A stretch of DNA of 55,354 nt from Rhodosalinus sediminis (GCF_003385555.1 NZ_QOHR01000019.1:1-55354); one strand, 5' to 3'. Shown: positions 34,405 through 44,867, counted from the first letter of the stretch. Made by a program: numbers and translations. The notes: generated by a model not told the origin, from the letters alone.

Positions 34405-36661
34405 CCCGGCCGCGCACCGGCGCGCTCCAGTTGAGGCGCAGCTGGTCCCGCGCCGGTCCCTGCTCCACGTCGACATGCGGCATCTCGGGCACCGAGAGGC
34501 CGGCGGCGTCGCGGATGCGGTCCGTAGGCACCAGCGCGTCGATAGCGCGCGCCCGCCCGCCGAAGGGCAGGAGCGGCGCGCCCTCCACGGTCCATGACGC
34601 GGCGGCGGTGTTCTGCGTGTGCGACAGCCGCAGGGGATTGGCCGCCTGCGCGCCGATGTTGTGATACGTGTTCGCCGCGAAGGTCACGTCCCGCGTGCGG
34701 GTGTAATCGAGATCGGCGAAGGTGGTGTCCACCCGCTCCACCCGGTCGATGGCGCCCCCGGCCGAGCGGAACACGTTGCCGGTGACGGTCAGCCCGGTGA
34801 TCCCGTGGTCCGGGCCGTGCGGCTTGACCACCACGAAGGAAAACCACGGGGCGACCCCGCTGCAGAGGAAGGTGTTGTCGGTCACCGAGAGCCCCGCGAA
34901 GCTGAAGCCGCCGGTGAAGGCCGGGTCCGGGTCGCGCTCGTTCGTCCACTCCACGAAGCAGTTGTCGACGTAGTTGCCGGTGATCGTGCTGGAGGCGTTC
35001 GTCGTCAGCAGCGCGATCCCGGCGAGCCGCACGCCGCTCGCCGCCGAATCGCCCTGGAAGAAGTGGTTGCCCGTGATCACGTTATTCTGCCCGCCGAGGA
35101 CGGCGAAATGGCGGAACTGCGTGCAGCGGTTGTCGCGCAGCTTCACGTCGTTGGCGTTGGCGTTGAGCGCGATGGTGGCGCGGTTCTGCGCGAGCGTGTC
35201 GCCCTCGCGGGTGATGAACTGGCAGCGGTCCACGAGCATGCCCTGACAGCCCCGCCCGATCGAGGTCAGCCCCCGGTCGCGCGGGCGGGTGACGTAGCAC
35301 TCGCGCATCTGGAAGCCGACGCCCACGGGCGCGAGCATCACGCCGCTCGCCACGGTGTTGCACTGGATTTCCAGATCGGCGAGCGCGAAGCGGTCGAGCC
35401 GCTCGAAGCCGCTGAAATCCAGCATGTACTTGAAGCGGGTGAAGGTGAAGACCTGCGTGCCGGCCGCATCATAAAGCGGCTCGGAGAGCACGAGATCGCC
35501 GGCCGCCACGTTCTTCGAGCGCACGTAGATCTCGCGCCCGACGCCCGCCCCCTCGACCAGCGCGCCGACGGGGACGTTGGCGATATCGGCGACATTCGTC
35601 AGCCGCCGCGGGTCGGCGGGCGAATAGGTGGCCTGCGAGGTCACCACCTCGGGCTCCCAGACGGTGTCGCCCTCGGCGTAGAGCTGGCCGTTGCGGATCA
35701 CGCGGCGCTGGGAGAAGCGATCGCGGTTCGGCACCGCCGCGGCCATGTCGAGCGGCCCCGAGATCGAGACGCGCCGCCCGCCCATGTCGAGCGATTCGTG
35801 GTCGGCGTTGTTCAGAAGCGCCTGAAACGCCTTGCGGAAGCCCTGTTCCTCGCTCCCGAAGGCGTCGATGTAGATCGGCAGGCGGAAATCCCGCGTGAGC
35901 GACAGGATCGCGTCGTCCGGCATCGAGAGGCGCCCCTCGAAGATCACCGGGCTGTCGAGCGTGACGTTCCGCTCCAGCCGATAGGTGCCCGCGGGCACCA
36001 GTACGCGCCGCCCGTTCGCGGCCTGATCCGCGGCCTCGAAAGCCGCCGAATCGTCGGTCGCCCCGTCGCCGAGCGCGCCGAAGTCGCGCACGTCCACCCG
36101 GCTCATCATGTCGCGGTGGAAGACGTGGGTGGCGTCCTCGATCCGGAGGTCGTCGATGCGCACCACCCCGCCCGAGGGCCCCGTGAGATCGAGGCCGAAG
36201 TGCCCGTAGGCGGGCGCCGTGCCCCAGACCATGTCGACGCCCGTGCGCCGGCCCGGCCCGACGATGGCCGAGACCTCGACCACCTCGCCGTATTGCGCGA
36301 GCGCGACGCCCGGCCCGGTCACCGTGAGCCCGCCGACCGCGCCGCCGGCGCCGTCGCCCGGCAAGCCGGCGATGCGCACCGCGGGCAGGTTGCCCGAGAT
36401 CGCCTTCACCCGCGCGGTGACGCGCAGGTAGCAGCCCTCGGGCAACGGCGTCTCGCCCATATAGCGCAGCCGCTGCACCTCGTCGGATTTCAGAAGTTCG
36501 AGGCAGCCGCCGAAATCCGCGTCCGCCGGCACAAGGGCCGCGTTCGGATCGCCCTCGTAGGTGTCCGAGCCGGGCGTGCCGTCGCCCTTCGCCCATTGGC
36601 CCAGCCCTGCCGCGAAGGGCGGCGGCATCAGCGCCGCGCCCTCGGTGATCGCCTTGTTCAT
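34376..36661 (-). CDS. Pectate-lyase-superfamily / GH28-related parallel beta-helix protein
   Basis: A protein of 761 residues. A carbohydrate-binding-like N-terminal part (about 1-190) precedes the pectate-lyase-3 motif VDVRDFGALGDGATDDSAAFEAA at about 200 (key GALGDG and DDS), then many short beta-helix repeats such as DNRCTQFRHFAVLGGQNNVITGNHF. No signal peptide is visible, so export, if any, is by another route. The ATG at 36661 has GGGGCGAG upstream. I recall similar proteins from Rhodobacterales genomes; their function is unknown. The beta-helix resembles tail-spike and capsule-degrading enzymes, but no phage genes are adjacent. Confidence 0.85.
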   Translation of the reverse strand: MNKAITEGAALMPPPFAAGLGQWAKGDGTPGSDTYEGDPNAALVPADADFGGCLELLKSDEVQRLRYMGETPLPEGCYLRVTARVKAISGNLPAVRIAGLPGDGAGGAVGGLTVTGPGVALAQYGEVVEVSAIVGPGRRTGVDMVWGTAPAYGHFGLDLTGPSGGVVRIDDLRIEDATHVFHRDMMSRVDVRDFGALGDGATDDSAAFEAADQAANGRRVLVPAGTYRLERNVTLDSPVIFEGRLSMPDDAILSLTRDFRLPIYIDAFGSEEQGFRKAFQALLNNADHESLDMGGRRVSISGPLDMAAAVPNRDRFSQRRVIRNGQLYAEGDTVWEPEVVTSQATYSPADPRRLTNVADIANVPVGALVEGAGVGREIYVRSKNVAAGDLVLSEPLYDAAGTQVFTFTRFKYMLDFSGFERLDRFALADLEIQCNTVASGVMLAPVGVGFQMRECYVTRPRDRGLTSIGRGCQGMLVDRCQFITREGDTLAQNRATIALNANANDVKLRDNRCTQFRHFAVLGGQNNVITGNHFFQGDSAASGVRLAGIALLTTNASSTITGNYVDNCFVEWTNERDPDPAFTGGFSFAGLSVTDNTFLCSGVAPWFSFVVVKPHGPDHGITGLTVTGNVFRSAGGAIDRVERVDTTFADLDYTRTRDVTFAANTYHNIGAQAANPLRLSHTQNTAAASWTVEGAPLLPFGGRARAIDALVPTDRIRDAAGLSVPEMPHVDVEQGPARDQLRLNWSAPVRGRVSLTIRMDS

Positions 36662-36782
36662 CGCTCGCCCCTTTCGCCGCGCCGGGCGCCGCCCGGCCCT
36701 CGCAGGGCGAAGGGGGTAGCCTTCGCGGCTTAACGGGGCGAAAGAGCACCGTGACGTTGCGTGACGGCCCGAAAGGAGCGGC

Positions 36783-37670
36783 ATGGCATACAGGCTGAAA
36801 GCGAGCGACCCGATCCTCGGCGACGCGGTGCGCCGCATCGCGCTGGATCAGGCGGAGCGCGCGCGGGCCGAGGCGGACGACCCCGCGCTCGCCCCGGCGG
36901 AGGCGATCCATCAGATCCGCAAGCGCTGCAAGAAGCTGCGCGGGCTCATCCGCCTCGTGCGGCCGGGCTTCGCGGCCTACGGCGAGGAGAACGCTGCGAT
37001 CCGCGATCTCGCGCGGCGGCTCTCCGGGCTGCGCGATCTCGAGGCGCTGATCGAGACGCACGACCGGCTGATGGCCCGCGACGACGCGGAGGCCGCGCGC
37101 TTCGCGCCGGTGCGCGGCGCGCTCACCGCGCGCAAGCAGGCCGCGCCCGAACGCGTGGACGACGCGACGCGCGCGGCGCTCGACGCCCTCGCCGGGCGGA
37201 TCGCGGGCTGGCAGATCGAGGGGAAGCCCGCGAAGGTGATCGCCGGCGGGCTCGAAAAAACATGGGCCCGGGCGGCGGCGGCGCATGACGACTGCCGCGA
37301 CGCGCCGACGACCGAGGCGATGCACGAGTGGCGCAAGCGGGTGAAATACCACTGGTATCACTGCCGCATCCTCGCGCCGGTCTGGCCCGGCCCCGTGGGC
37401 GCGCGAGCGGCGGAGGCCAAGCGCCTCTCGGACATCCTCGGCGACCACCACGACCTCGCGCTCTACGCCGCGCATCTCGCGGGGGCGGAGGCGCCGGACC
37501 TGGACGCGGAGGCGCAGATCGCGCTCGGGCGGATCACCGACCGGGCGCTTTCGGAGCTGGAGCGCGAGGCCTTCGCCCTCGGCGCGCGGTTCTTCGCGGA
37601 GACGCCGAAGCGGGCGGCGAAGCGCCTCGCCGCGTTCTACGCCGTCTGGGAGAGCGAGCCGCGGCGCTGA
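36783..37670 (+). CDS. CHAD domain protein
   Basis: A histidine/basic-residue-rich helical protein of 295 residues. The two halves of the CHAD domain are AIHQIRKRCKKLRGLIRLVRPGF (key His and the KRxKK cluster) and AMHEWRKRVKYHWYHCRIL with DILGDHHDLALY after it. CHAD domains bind polyphosphate, so it probably localises to polyphosphate granules. There is no fused CYTH triphosphatase domain. It is divergent from the beta-helix gene. Confidence 0.9.
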   Translation: MAYRLKASDPILGDAVRRIALDQAERARAEADDPALAPAEAIHQIRKRCKKLRGLIRLVRPGFAAYGEENAAIRDLARRLSGLRDLEALIETHDRLMARDDAEAARFAPVRGALTARKQAAPERVDDATRAALDALAGRIAGWQIEGKPAKVIAGGLEKTWARAAAAHDDCRDAPTTEAMHEWRKRVKYHWYHCRILAPVWPGPVGARAAEAKRLSDILGDHHDLALYAAHLAGAEAPDLDAEAQIALGRITDRALSELEREAFALGARFFAETPKRAAKRLAAFYAVWESEPRR

Positions 37671-37908
37671 GATTGCCGCGTGGGGTGCGTGCGAGTTCGT
37701 GCCCTCCGCGGCAGGCGCGCGTCGTAGGGTGAATTCGCGCCACACGCGGTGGGGGCAGCACCGATCGTGCGAGCCCGCAGGCACATCCAACCTCGCGGCC
37801 CCCGGCGCCGCTGGACGCGCGACCGCAGTATCCGTCAGGGACGTAGCCGCACCCCGCCCACCTCGCAGCCAACAGCCAAACGCGCCCCGCGCGTCGGCGG
37901 CGGCGCGT

Positions 37909-38322
37909 TCAGGCCGCGACCTCGGGCGCCTCGAGGATGCGGACGCCGTCGATCACCCAGCCGCCCGCGCCGTCGGGCTCCATCCGGTAGTCGAGCAGGT
38001 GGCGCGCGCCCTCGGCGTCCTCGATCAGCACCCGCTGATGCAGCGCGCCGCCCCGCTCCTCGAGTTCGAGGAACCGCAGCTCGTCCGGGCGCCAGACCAT
38101 CGGATAGCCCTGCCGCACCATGCGCCCGAAGTTCTCCGGCGTGCGGAAGACGCCCTGTATCCCGGGGCTCGCGTAGCTGAAGGCCCGCTCGACATCGTCG
38201 GCGAGAAAGGCGTCGATCTGGCCTTGGATCACGTCGCGGATGGCGGGCGCGGCGGCCTCCTGAGCGCGGAGCGGCGCGGCGAGCGCGAGCGTGGCGAGAA
38301 GCGCGAGACACAGGCGGCGCAT
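37909..38322 (-). CDS. DUF4864 family protein, secreted
   Basis: A protein of 137 residues with a clear signal peptide (about 1-20, LRAQ). The body IRDVIQGQIDAFLADDVERAFSYASPGIQGVF is the DUF4864 pattern, which resembles the cystatin/NTF2-like fold, and it ends DGVRI. Function unknown. It is 64 bases downstream of lysS on the same strand, so read-through from lysS is possible. Confidence 0.87.
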   Translation of the reverse strand: MRRLCLALLATLALAAPLRAQEAAAPAIRDVIQGQIDAFLADDVERAFSYASPGIQGVFRTPENFGRMVRQGYPMVWRPDELRFLELEERGGALHQRVLIEDAEGARHLLDYRMEPDGAGGWVIDGVRILEAPEVAA

Positions 38323-38386
38323 GGGCGGTCTCCCTCGGCTGACGCTTCGGGAGTTAGCCCGCCCTGCCCCGGCGTCAAAGCGCGCC

Positions 38387-39961
38387 TCAGGCGAGCTCCC
38401 CCGCGAGCGCCTTGTCGATGAGCGCGACCGTCTCCGCCACGCCGTAGAGCGCGACGAAGCCGCCGAAGCGCGGGCCCTGGCTCGCGCCCAGAAGCACCTC
38501 GTAGAGCGCGCGGAACCAGTCGCGCAGGGGATCGAACCGCTCGCGCCCCACGGCGTAGACGACCGACTGCAGCGCCTCGGCGTCAGTCGGCCCGTCCCAC
38601 GCGGCGAGCTTCTCGCGCAGCTCGGTCAGCGCCTCGCGCTCGAGATCGGTCGGCGCGCGGTAGACCTTGGCGGGCTTCACGAAGTCGTTGTAGTAGCGCA
38701 CGGCGTAGCCCGCCGCCTGATCGAGGTCCGGATGCGTCTCCGGGCTCGCCTCGGGCGCGTAGCGGCGGATGAAGCCCCAGAGCACGTCCTTGTCCTCGGC
38801 CGAGGAGACGGAGGCGAGGTTCAGGAGCATCGAGAAGGGCACCACCATCCCGCTTTGCGGCACCGCGCCGCCGTGGATATGGAAGACCGGGTTCTCGACC
38901 TGCTTGTCGGGCGGCTGGTCCGGGTAGGCGCGCAGCTGCTGGTGGTATTCGTCCATCGCCTTGGGGATGACGTCGAAATAGAGCCGCTTCGCCGTCCGGG
39001 GCTTCTGGAACATGTAGTAGCTGAGCGACTCCGTCGAGGCGTAGGTCAGCCACTCGTCGATGGTCAGCCCGTTGCCCTTCGACTTCGAGATCTTCTCGCC
39101 GTTCTCGTCGAGGAAGAGCTCGTAGGTATAGTGCTCGGGCGGCTTGGCGCCGAGGATCTTGCAGATGCCGTCGTAGACCGGCGTGTTGGTCGAGTGGTCC
39201 TTGCCGTACATCTCGAAGTCCACGCCGAGCGCGGCCCAGCGCGCGCCGAAGTCGGGCTTCCACTGCAGCTTCACGTGCCCGCCGGTCACCGGCACCGTCC
39301 ACTCGCGCCCGCGCTCGTCGTCGAAGGTCACGGTGCCCTCGGCGGCGTCGACATGCTTGATCGGCACGTAGAGCACCCGCCCCGTCTCGGGGTGGATGGG
39401 CAGGAAGATCGAATAGGTCTGGCGCCGCTCCTCGCGCAGGGTCTTGAGCATCAGCGCCATCAGGTCGTCGTAGCGCTCGGCCGCGCGCAGCAGGATCTCG
39501 TCGAAGGCGCCGGAGCGGTAGAACTCGGTCGCCGAGTAGAACTCGTACTCGAAGCCGAAGGCGTCGAGGAAACGGCGCAGCATCGCGTTGTTGTGATGCC
39601 CGAAGCTCTCGTGCGTGCCGAAGGGGTCGGGCACGTCCGTCAACGGCTTCTGCAGGTGCTCCGAGAGCATCTCGGGGTCGGGCACGTTGTCGGGGACCTT
39701 GCGCATCCCGTCCATGTCGTCCGAGAAGCAGATCAGCCGCGTCGGGATGTCCGAGATCACCTCGAAGGCGCGGCGGATCATCGTGGTGCGCGCCACCTCC
39801 CCGAAGGTGCCGATATGCGGCAGGCCGGAGGGGCCGTAGCCCGTCTCGAAAAGGACATGCCCCTTCTCGGGCGGGCCGGCCTCGTAGCGTTTGAGCACGC
39901 GCCGCGCCTCTTCGAAGGGCCAGGCTTTCGCGGTCATCGCCGCATGTCGTGCGTCGCTCAT
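38387..39961 (-). CDS. lysS: Lysyl-tRNA synthetase, class I
   Basis: Charges tRNA-Lys using the class I fold, which archaea and alphaproteobacteria use in place of the class II enzyme. The HIGH-type motif is HIGT (49-52) in [10 protein letters not shown], the KMSKS-type motif is KISKSKG (from residue 290), and the C-terminus carries the alpha-helix-bundle anticodon domain. The 524-residue length is normal. The ATG at 39961 follows GGGAGCG; a longer open frame upstream is not family-like. Confidence 0.95.
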   Translation of the reverse strand: MSDARHAAMTAKAWPFEEARRVLKRYEAGPPEKGHVLFETGYGPSGLPHIGTFGEVARTTMIRRAFEVISDIPTRLICFSDDMDGMRKVPDNVPDPEMLSEHLQKPLTDVPDPFGTHESFGHHNNAMLRRFLDAFGFEYEFYSATEFYRSGAFDEILLRAAERYDDLMALMLKTLREERRQTYSIFLPIHPETGRVLYVPIKHVDAAEGTVTFDDERGREWTVPVTGGHVKLQWKPDFGARWAALGVDFEMYGKDHSTNTPVYDGICKILGAKPPEHYTYELFLDENGEKISKSKGNGLTIDEWLTYASTESLSYYMFQKPRTAKRLYFDVIPKAMDEYHQQLRAYPDQPPDKQVENPVFHIHGGAVPQSGMVVPFSMLLNLASVSSAEDKDVLWGFIRRYAPEASPETHPDLDQAAGYAVRYYNDFVKPAKVYRAPTDLEREALTELREKLAAWDGPTDAEALQSVVYAVGRERFDPLRDWFRALYEVLLGASQGPRFGGFVALYGVAETVALIDKALAGELA

Positions 39962-40072
39962 GGGTCGCTCCCGGGGATGGCGCCGCGGCCCCCTGACCCC
40001 GGCGCGCACGTCACCTATTGCGGCCGCGACGGGCCGTCAATAAGCTGATGACGCAGCCGTACACCCGGACCG

Positions 40073-40498
40073 ATGACCGACGCCCATCCCCACCCGCTCA
40101 GCGCGCAGGACTGTCTCGTCGCGCTCATGGTCGCCGTCTCGGCGAGCGACGAGGACCTGCGCACCGCCGAACTCGTGAAGATCCAGGCGCAGGTGAACCA
40201 CCTGCCCGTCTTCGCGGACTACGACATCGACCGCATGACCGCCGCGGCGCAGGTGGTCTTCGACCTCTTCGAGCAGGAGGACGGGCTCGACGCGCTCTTC
40301 GGCCTCCTGCGCGAGAACCTGCCCGAGCGGCTCTACGAGACCGCCTATGCGCTGGCCTGCGACGTGGCCGCGGCGGACGGACGCCTGCGCGAGAGCGAGC
40401 TGCGCCTGCTGGAAGAGATCCGCTACGAGCTCGACATCGACCGGCTGCACGCCGCCGCCATCGAGCGCGGCGCGCGCGCCCGGCACATGCGCGCGTGA
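40073..40498 (+). CDS. TerB-like tellurite-resistance-family protein
   Basis: An all-helical protein of 141 residues. The TerB signature is in CLVALMVAVSASDEDLRTAELVKIQ and the repeat CDVAAADGRLRESELRLLEEI, whose acidic loops (SDED, ADG) probably bind calcium or another metal. Tellurite resistance is only the family name; no other ter genes are near, so the role is probably a general metal- or membrane-stress function. No strong ribosome site is seen before the ATG. Divergent from lysS. Confidence 0.87.
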   Translation: MTDAHPHPLSAQDCLVALMVAVSASDEDLRTAELVKIQAQVNHLPVFADYDIDRMTAAAQVVFDLFEQEDGLDALFGLLRENLPERLYETAYALACDVAAADGRLRESELRLLEEIRYELDIDRLHAAAIERGARARHMRA

Positions 40499-40556
40499 TC
40501 CGGCGGCGCGCGGCCGCCAGGGTCGCGCGCCGTTCCCTCCGGGCTTAGCGCTTGCC

Positions 40557-42047
40557 TCAGGCGGAATGGACCTGCGCCCAGCGCCGCAGGAGCGCGCTCT
40601 GCAGCCGCCGCGAGCGGCCCGCCCACGCCCGCGCGCCCGGCGGGCGGTCGAGCTGCGCGCGGGTGAGCGTTTCGCGGTGGGCCACGTCGCCCGTCAGGAT
40701 CGCGAAGCCGAGGGTCCGCCCGCCCGGCACGCTCAGGTACCCGGTGAGCGCGCTGACGAAGTGCAGCGTGCCGGTCTTGGCGCGCACCTCGAAGGGGGCG
40801 TCGCGCATCGGCCGGCCGCGGGCGTCGCGCACGTCGTAGTCCTCGAGCAGCGCGCGCACGCCACCCGCGCGCTCGGCCGCGACCATGGCGCGCGCCATCT
40901 CCGTCGCCGTCACGCGCGAGGCGTCGCCGAGGCCGGAGTGATCCACGAAGCGGCAGCTCTCCATGCCGAGCGCCCCGGCCGCCCAGCGCGCCATCTCGGC
41001 GCCCGACTCGGCCAGCGTCGCCGCCCGCGCGCCCTGCGCCGCCGTCGCGGCGAGGCCCGCCACCTCCGCCGTCAGGTTCGTCGAATAGTCCAGCATGTCG
41101 CGCAGGATCTCGCGCAGGGGCGCGCTCTCGCGCCGGGCGAGCGTTGTCGTCCCGCCGGGCAGCGCCGCCGCCGCCTCCGGCGCCGGAAGGCGCAGGCCCG
41201 CGACCTCGGCCAGACGCTGGAACACCTCCCCCGCGTAGAGCGCGGGCCGGCGCACCGGCAGCCAGCGCGCGCCCTCGGCCCCGAGCGCGCCGCGCGCCAC
41301 GGTCCAGTGGTCGCGTCCCGCGCGGTCCTCGTAGGTGTAGACGGGGCTCCGCCGGTCGGCGATCTGCATCCGCGCGATGCGCACGTCCGGGCGATAGCGC
41401 GCCGTGCGCGCCTGCAGCGTCACCTCGTAGTCGGCCCCCGCGCGCGCCCAGCCGAAGTGCACCCGGTTGAAGTTCAGGTTCAGCCCCGAGACCGCGGGGT
41501 TGTAGCTCACATGCGCCGGCTGGCCCGCGTCGATGGCGCGCGCGGCGGGCAGCGCCCCGGCCCAGACGCGCAGCCGCCCCTCGACCGCGCGCAGCCCCGC
41601 CGCCTGCAGCCCCTCGACCAGCGCGGCGAGCCCGTCGGTGTCGAGCGTCGGATCGCCCCCGCCGGCGAGGATCAGATCGCCCTTCAGCACGCCGTCGCGC
41701 AGTTCGCCGGCGGCGAGGACGCGGGTCTCGAACCGGTGCGCCGGCCCGAGCGCGTCGAGCGCGTAGAGCGCGGTGATCGCCTTGGCGGTGCTCGCCGGCG
41801 GCAGCGCCGCGCCGGGACGCACGGTCTCGAGCATGCGCCCCGTCGCCACGTCCGCGAGGCCGAGCGCCACGGTGCCGCGCAGCCGCGCCTCGGCGATCAG
41901 CGCCTCGGCGCCGGGCGGCGCGGGGCCGAGGCCGGCGCGCCGCGCCAGCGGGCGCAGCGAGGCCGCGGGCGGCGCGGCGGCGGCCTGCGTCCCGGCGAGC
42001 GCCCCGAGGCCGGCCAGAAAGGCCCGTCTGTCCAGTCCGTCGCGCAT
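40557..42047 (-). CDS. dacB: D-alanyl-D-alanine carboxypeptidase/endopeptidase (PBP4 family)
   Basis: A class C penicillin-binding protein of 496 residues that trims peptidoglycan in the periplasm. The three active-site motifs are SxxK in PASTAK (Ser86, Lys89), SxN in DYSTN, and KTG in AKTGTL. The N-terminus DRRAFLAGLGALAG resembles a twin-arginine signal. The ATG at 42047 has GAGGAGG nearby, which sets the start despite an upstream open frame of 58 codons. The large insert between SxxK and SxN is typical of PBP4. Confidence 0.93.
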   Translation of the reverse strand: MRDGLDRRAFLAGLGALAGTQAAAAPPAASLRPLARRAGLGPAPPGAEALIAEARLRGTVALGLADVATGRMLETVRPGAALPPASTAKAITALYALDALGPAHRFETRVLAAGELRDGVLKGDLILAGGGDPTLDTDGLAALVEGLQAAGLRAVEGRLRVWAGALPAARAIDAGQPAHVSYNPAVSGLNLNFNRVHFGWARAGADYEVTLQARTARYRPDVRIARMQIADRRSPVYTYEDRAGRDHWTVARGALGAEGARWLPVRRPALYAGEVFQRLAEVAGLRLPAPEAAAALPGGTTTLARRESAPLREILRDMLDYSTNLTAEVAGLAATAAQGARAATLAESGAEMARWAAGALGMESCRFVDHSGLGDASRVTATEMARAMVAAERAGGVRALLEDYDVRDARGRPMRDAPFEVRAKTGTLHFVSALTGYLSVPGGRTLGFAILTGDVAHRETLTRAQLDRPPGARAWAGRSRRLQSALLRRWAQVHSA

Positions 42048-42323
42048 CGCCGCCTCCTCGTGCAGCAGGTAACCCCGGCCGCGCAGAGGAGGCAAGCACT
42101 CGGGCGGGCGCGCGACGCCCCGCCGCCCGGTCCGCGGGGGACGCCGGCGGCGCGGATGGCGACCGGAAACGGTTCGCCGCCGAGTCAGCCGGGCCAACCC
42201 ACGTTTACCCGCGTCCGCCATGACCCGCGCCGCGGCGCCAAGACCACCCCGGCGCGCGACCGACAGGCGGCAGCGCTCCGGGGCGTCTCCGGTCCGGGCG
42301 CTACGCCCCCGGCTGCGCCCGCC

Positions 42324-42950
42324 TCAGCCCCTCGGGACCGGCCGGCGCCAACCGCCGCGCGCGCGGATCTCGGTCGAGCTCAGGTCGACCATCGGCACGT
42401 TGACGAAGCACCACGCGGGCGGCGCCGCCTTGCCGAGCCGCCGGCTCTCGGCGGCGGGCAGGCGCGCGTGGGCGAAGGCGCGCGCGGCCACCGAGGTCTG
42501 CGCGGCGAGCCTGAGCCCCGGCCGGGCCAGCACCCCGACGGGCACGCGCGCCATGATCTCGCGCCAGCGCTCCCAGCGGTGGAACTGCACGAGGTTGTCC
42601 GCCCCCATGAGCCAGGTGAAGCGCACGCCCGGACAGGCCGCCTGAAGCGCGGCGAGCGTTTCGGCGGTGTAGCGTGTGCCGAGCCGCGCCTCGACGTCGG
42701 TCACCGCGATCGCCGGGTGATCGACGAGCGCGCGCGCCGCCGCCATGCGGTCGGCGAGCGGCGCGGGCCCCGCGCGCTTGAGCGGGTTGCCCGGGCTCAC
42801 GAGCCACCACACCCGATCGAGGCCGAAGCGCTTCAGCGCCTCGCGCGCGATGTGCAGGTGCCCCGCGTGCGGCGGATCGAAGGAGCCACCCAGCAGCCCG
42901 ACCCGCAGCCCGGCACGCATCGGCGGCAATCCCGTGTCGGCCCTGATCAT
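42324..42950 (-). CDS. nadD: Nicotinate-nucleotide adenylyltransferase
   Basis: Makes deamido-NAD from nicotinate mononucleotide and ATP. The nucleotidyltransferase motif [11 protein letters not shown] (residues 21-31) and the C-terminal [10 protein letters not shown] are diagnostic. The 208-residue length is normal. Start at 42950 follows GGGAGGG; a second ATG 10 codons later (MRAGLRV) is also possible. In many bacteria nadD sits beside rsfS and rlmH; that is not so here, as the downstream neighbour is dacB. Confidence 0.93.
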   Translation of the reverse strand: MIRADTGLPPMRAGLRVGLLGGSFDPPHAGHLHIAREALKRFGLDRVWWLVSPGNPLKRAGPAPLADRMAAARALVDHPAIAVTDVEARLGTRYTAETLAALQAACPGVRFTWLMGADNLVQFHRWERWREIMARVPVGVLARPGLRLAAQTSVAARAFAHARLPAAESRRLGKAAPPAWCFVNVPMVDLSSTEIRARGGWRRPVPRG

Positions 42951-43036
42951 CGTGCCCTCCCGCTGCGGCCCGCGGCGGCGTGGAGACGGCACGGCGCCGG
43001 AAATGTCAATCTCGCGGCCCCGGCCCGGCCCCCGCA

Positions 43037-43065
43037 TTGCCCCGACCCGCCCGCTCAAGTATCAC
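43037..43065 (+). promoter_or_regulatory. Possible sigma-70 promoter of ettA
   Basis: TTGCCC (43037-43042), a 17-base spacer, then TATCAC (43060-43065), 42 bases before the ettA start. Both boxes are imperfect. Confidence 0.4.
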
Positions 43066-43107
43066 GCCCGGGACACTCCCGCAGTTTCTTGAAAGGTGCG
43101 ACAGCCG

Positions 43108-44763
43108 ATGGCCAGCTACCAGTACGTCTATCACATGGACGGCGTCTCCAAGACCTACCCGGGCGGCAAGAAGACCTTCGAGAACATCCGCCTCAACTTC
43201 CTGCCCGGCGTGAAGATCGGCGTGGTGGGCGTCAACGGCGCGGGCAAATCGACGCTGCTGCGCATCATGGCCGGCATCGACACCGACTTCACCGGAGAGG
43301 CGTGGGCGGCCGAGGGCGCGACCGTGGGCTACCTGCCGCAGGAGCCCGAGCTCGACCCGGCGCTCGACGTGCGCGGCAACGTCATGGAGGGGGTGAAGGC
43401 CAAGCAGGCCAAGCTCGACCGCTTCAACGAGCTCGCCATGAACTACTCGGACGAGACCGCCGACGAGATGGCGCAGCTTCAGGACGAGATCGACAGCGAG
43501 AACCTCTGGGATCTCGACGCGCAGGTGAGCCAGGCGATGGAGGCGCTGCGCTGCCCGCCGGACGACGCGCAGGTCGACAGCCTCTCGGGCGGCGAGAAGC
43601 GCCGCGTCGCGCTCTGCAAGCTGCTGCTCGAGAAGCCGGACATGCTGCTCCTCGACGAGCCCACCAACCACCTCGACGCGGAGACGATCGCCTGGCTGCA
43701 GCAGCACCTCATCGACTACAAGGGCACCATCCTGATCGTCACGCACGACCGCTACTTCCTCGACGAGATCACCGGCTGGATCCTCGAACTCGACCGCGGC
43801 CGCGGCATCCCCTACGAGGGCAACTACTCCAGCTGGCTGGAGCAGAAGGCCAAGCGCCTCGAGCAGGAGGCGCGCGAGGACAAGGCCCGGCAGAAGACGC
43901 TCGCGCGCGAGCTCGAGTGGATCCGGCAGGGGCAGAAGGCGCGGCAGGCCAAGTCCAAGGCGCGCATCCAGGCCTACGAGGATCTCGCCAGCCAGTCCGA
44001 GCGCGAGAAGGTCGGCAAGGCGCAGATCGTCATCCCCAACGGCCCGCGCCTCGGCGGCAAGGTCATCGAGGTGGAGGACCTGCGCAAGGCGCATGGCGAC
44101 AAGCTGCTGATCGAGGGGCTGAGCTTCTCCCTGCCGCCGGGGGGCATCGTCGGCGTGATCGGCCCGAACGGCGCGGGCAAGACGACGCTCTTCCGCATGC
44201 TCACCGGGCAGGAGCAGCCCGACGCCGGCATGATCGACTACGGCGACACGGTGAAGCTCTCCTACGTCGACCAGAGCCGCGACGCGCTCGACCCCGAGCA
44301 CACCGTCTGGGAGGCGATCAGCGACGGGCAGGAGGTGATCCACCTCGGCGACGCCGAGATCAACTCGCGCGCCTACGTCGGCGCCTTCAACTTCAAGGGC
44401 GGCGACCAGCAGAAGAAGGTGGGGCTGCTTTCAGGGGGCGAGCGCAACCGCGTGCACATGGCGCGGCTCCTGAAGGAAGGCGGCAACGTCCTGCTGCTCG
44501 ACGAGCCGACCAACGACCTCGACGTGGAGACCCTGCGCGCGCTCGAGGACGCGCTCGCCGAGTTCGCCGGCTGCGCGGTGGTGATCAGCCACGACCGCTT
44601 CTTCCTCGACCGGATCTGCACCCATATCCTCGCCTTCGAGGGCGAGGCGCACGTCGAATGGTTCGAGGGCAACTTCGCGGCCTACGAGGAGGACAAGAAG
44701 CGCAGGCTCGGCCCCGACGCGGTGGAGCCGACGCGGATCAAGTACAAGAAGTTCGCGCGGTGA
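43108..44763 (+). CDS. ettA: Energy-dependent translational throttle protein EttA
   Basis: An ABC-F ATPase of 551 residues that binds the ribosomal E site and couples early elongation to ATP level. Two ATPase domains are clear: Walker A GVNGAGKST (41-49) and GPNGAGKTT, with signatures LSGGEKRR and LSGGERNR and Walker B DEPTNHLD and DEPTNDLD. Between them are the EttA arm and the charged PtIM linker. The end EPTRIKYKKFAR is the EttA tail. The ATG at 43108 fits the family start (MASYQYVYHM); a GTG four codons upstream is in frame. Confidence 0.95.
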   Translation: MASYQYVYHMDGVSKTYPGGKKTFENIRLNFLPGVKIGVVGVNGAGKSTLLRIMAGIDTDFTGEAWAAEGATVGYLPQEPELDPALDVRGNVMEGVKAKQAKLDRFNELAMNYSDETADEMAQLQDEIDSENLWDLDAQVSQAMEALRCPPDDAQVDSLSGGEKRRVALCKLLLEKPDMLLLDEPTNHLDAETIAWLQQHLIDYKGTILIVTHDRYFLDEITGWILELDRGRGIPYEGNYSSWLEQKAKRLEQEAREDKARQKTLARELEWIRQGQKARQAKSKARIQAYEDLASQSEREKVGKAQIVIPNGPRLGGKVIEVEDLRKAHGDKLLIEGLSFSLPPGGIVGVIGPNGAGKTTLFRMLTGQEQPDAGMIDYGDTVKLSYVDQSRDALDPEHTVWEAISDGQEVIHLGDAEINSRAYVGAFNFKGGDQQKKVGLLSGGERNRVHMARLLKEGGNVLLLDEPTNDLDVETLRALEDALAEFAGCAVVISHDRFFLDRICTHILAFEGEAHVEWFEGNFAAYEEDKKRRLGPDAVEPTRIKYKKFAR

Positions 44764-44867
44764 GCGTCGGGACGCGGCGGCCGGGCAACCCGGGCGCGCT
44801 CGCGTATAGACACACGGCGCGGAGGGCGCGACTGCGGCACGGTGCGTCCGCCCCCGGCGGCTGAGCG

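Noticed and set aside
40347-44864. Very long open frame on the plus strand (1505 codons)
   Set aside because: It runs through dacB and nadD on the opposite strand and out of frame in ettA. Its product is arginine-rich with no domain, a result of few stop codons at this GC content.
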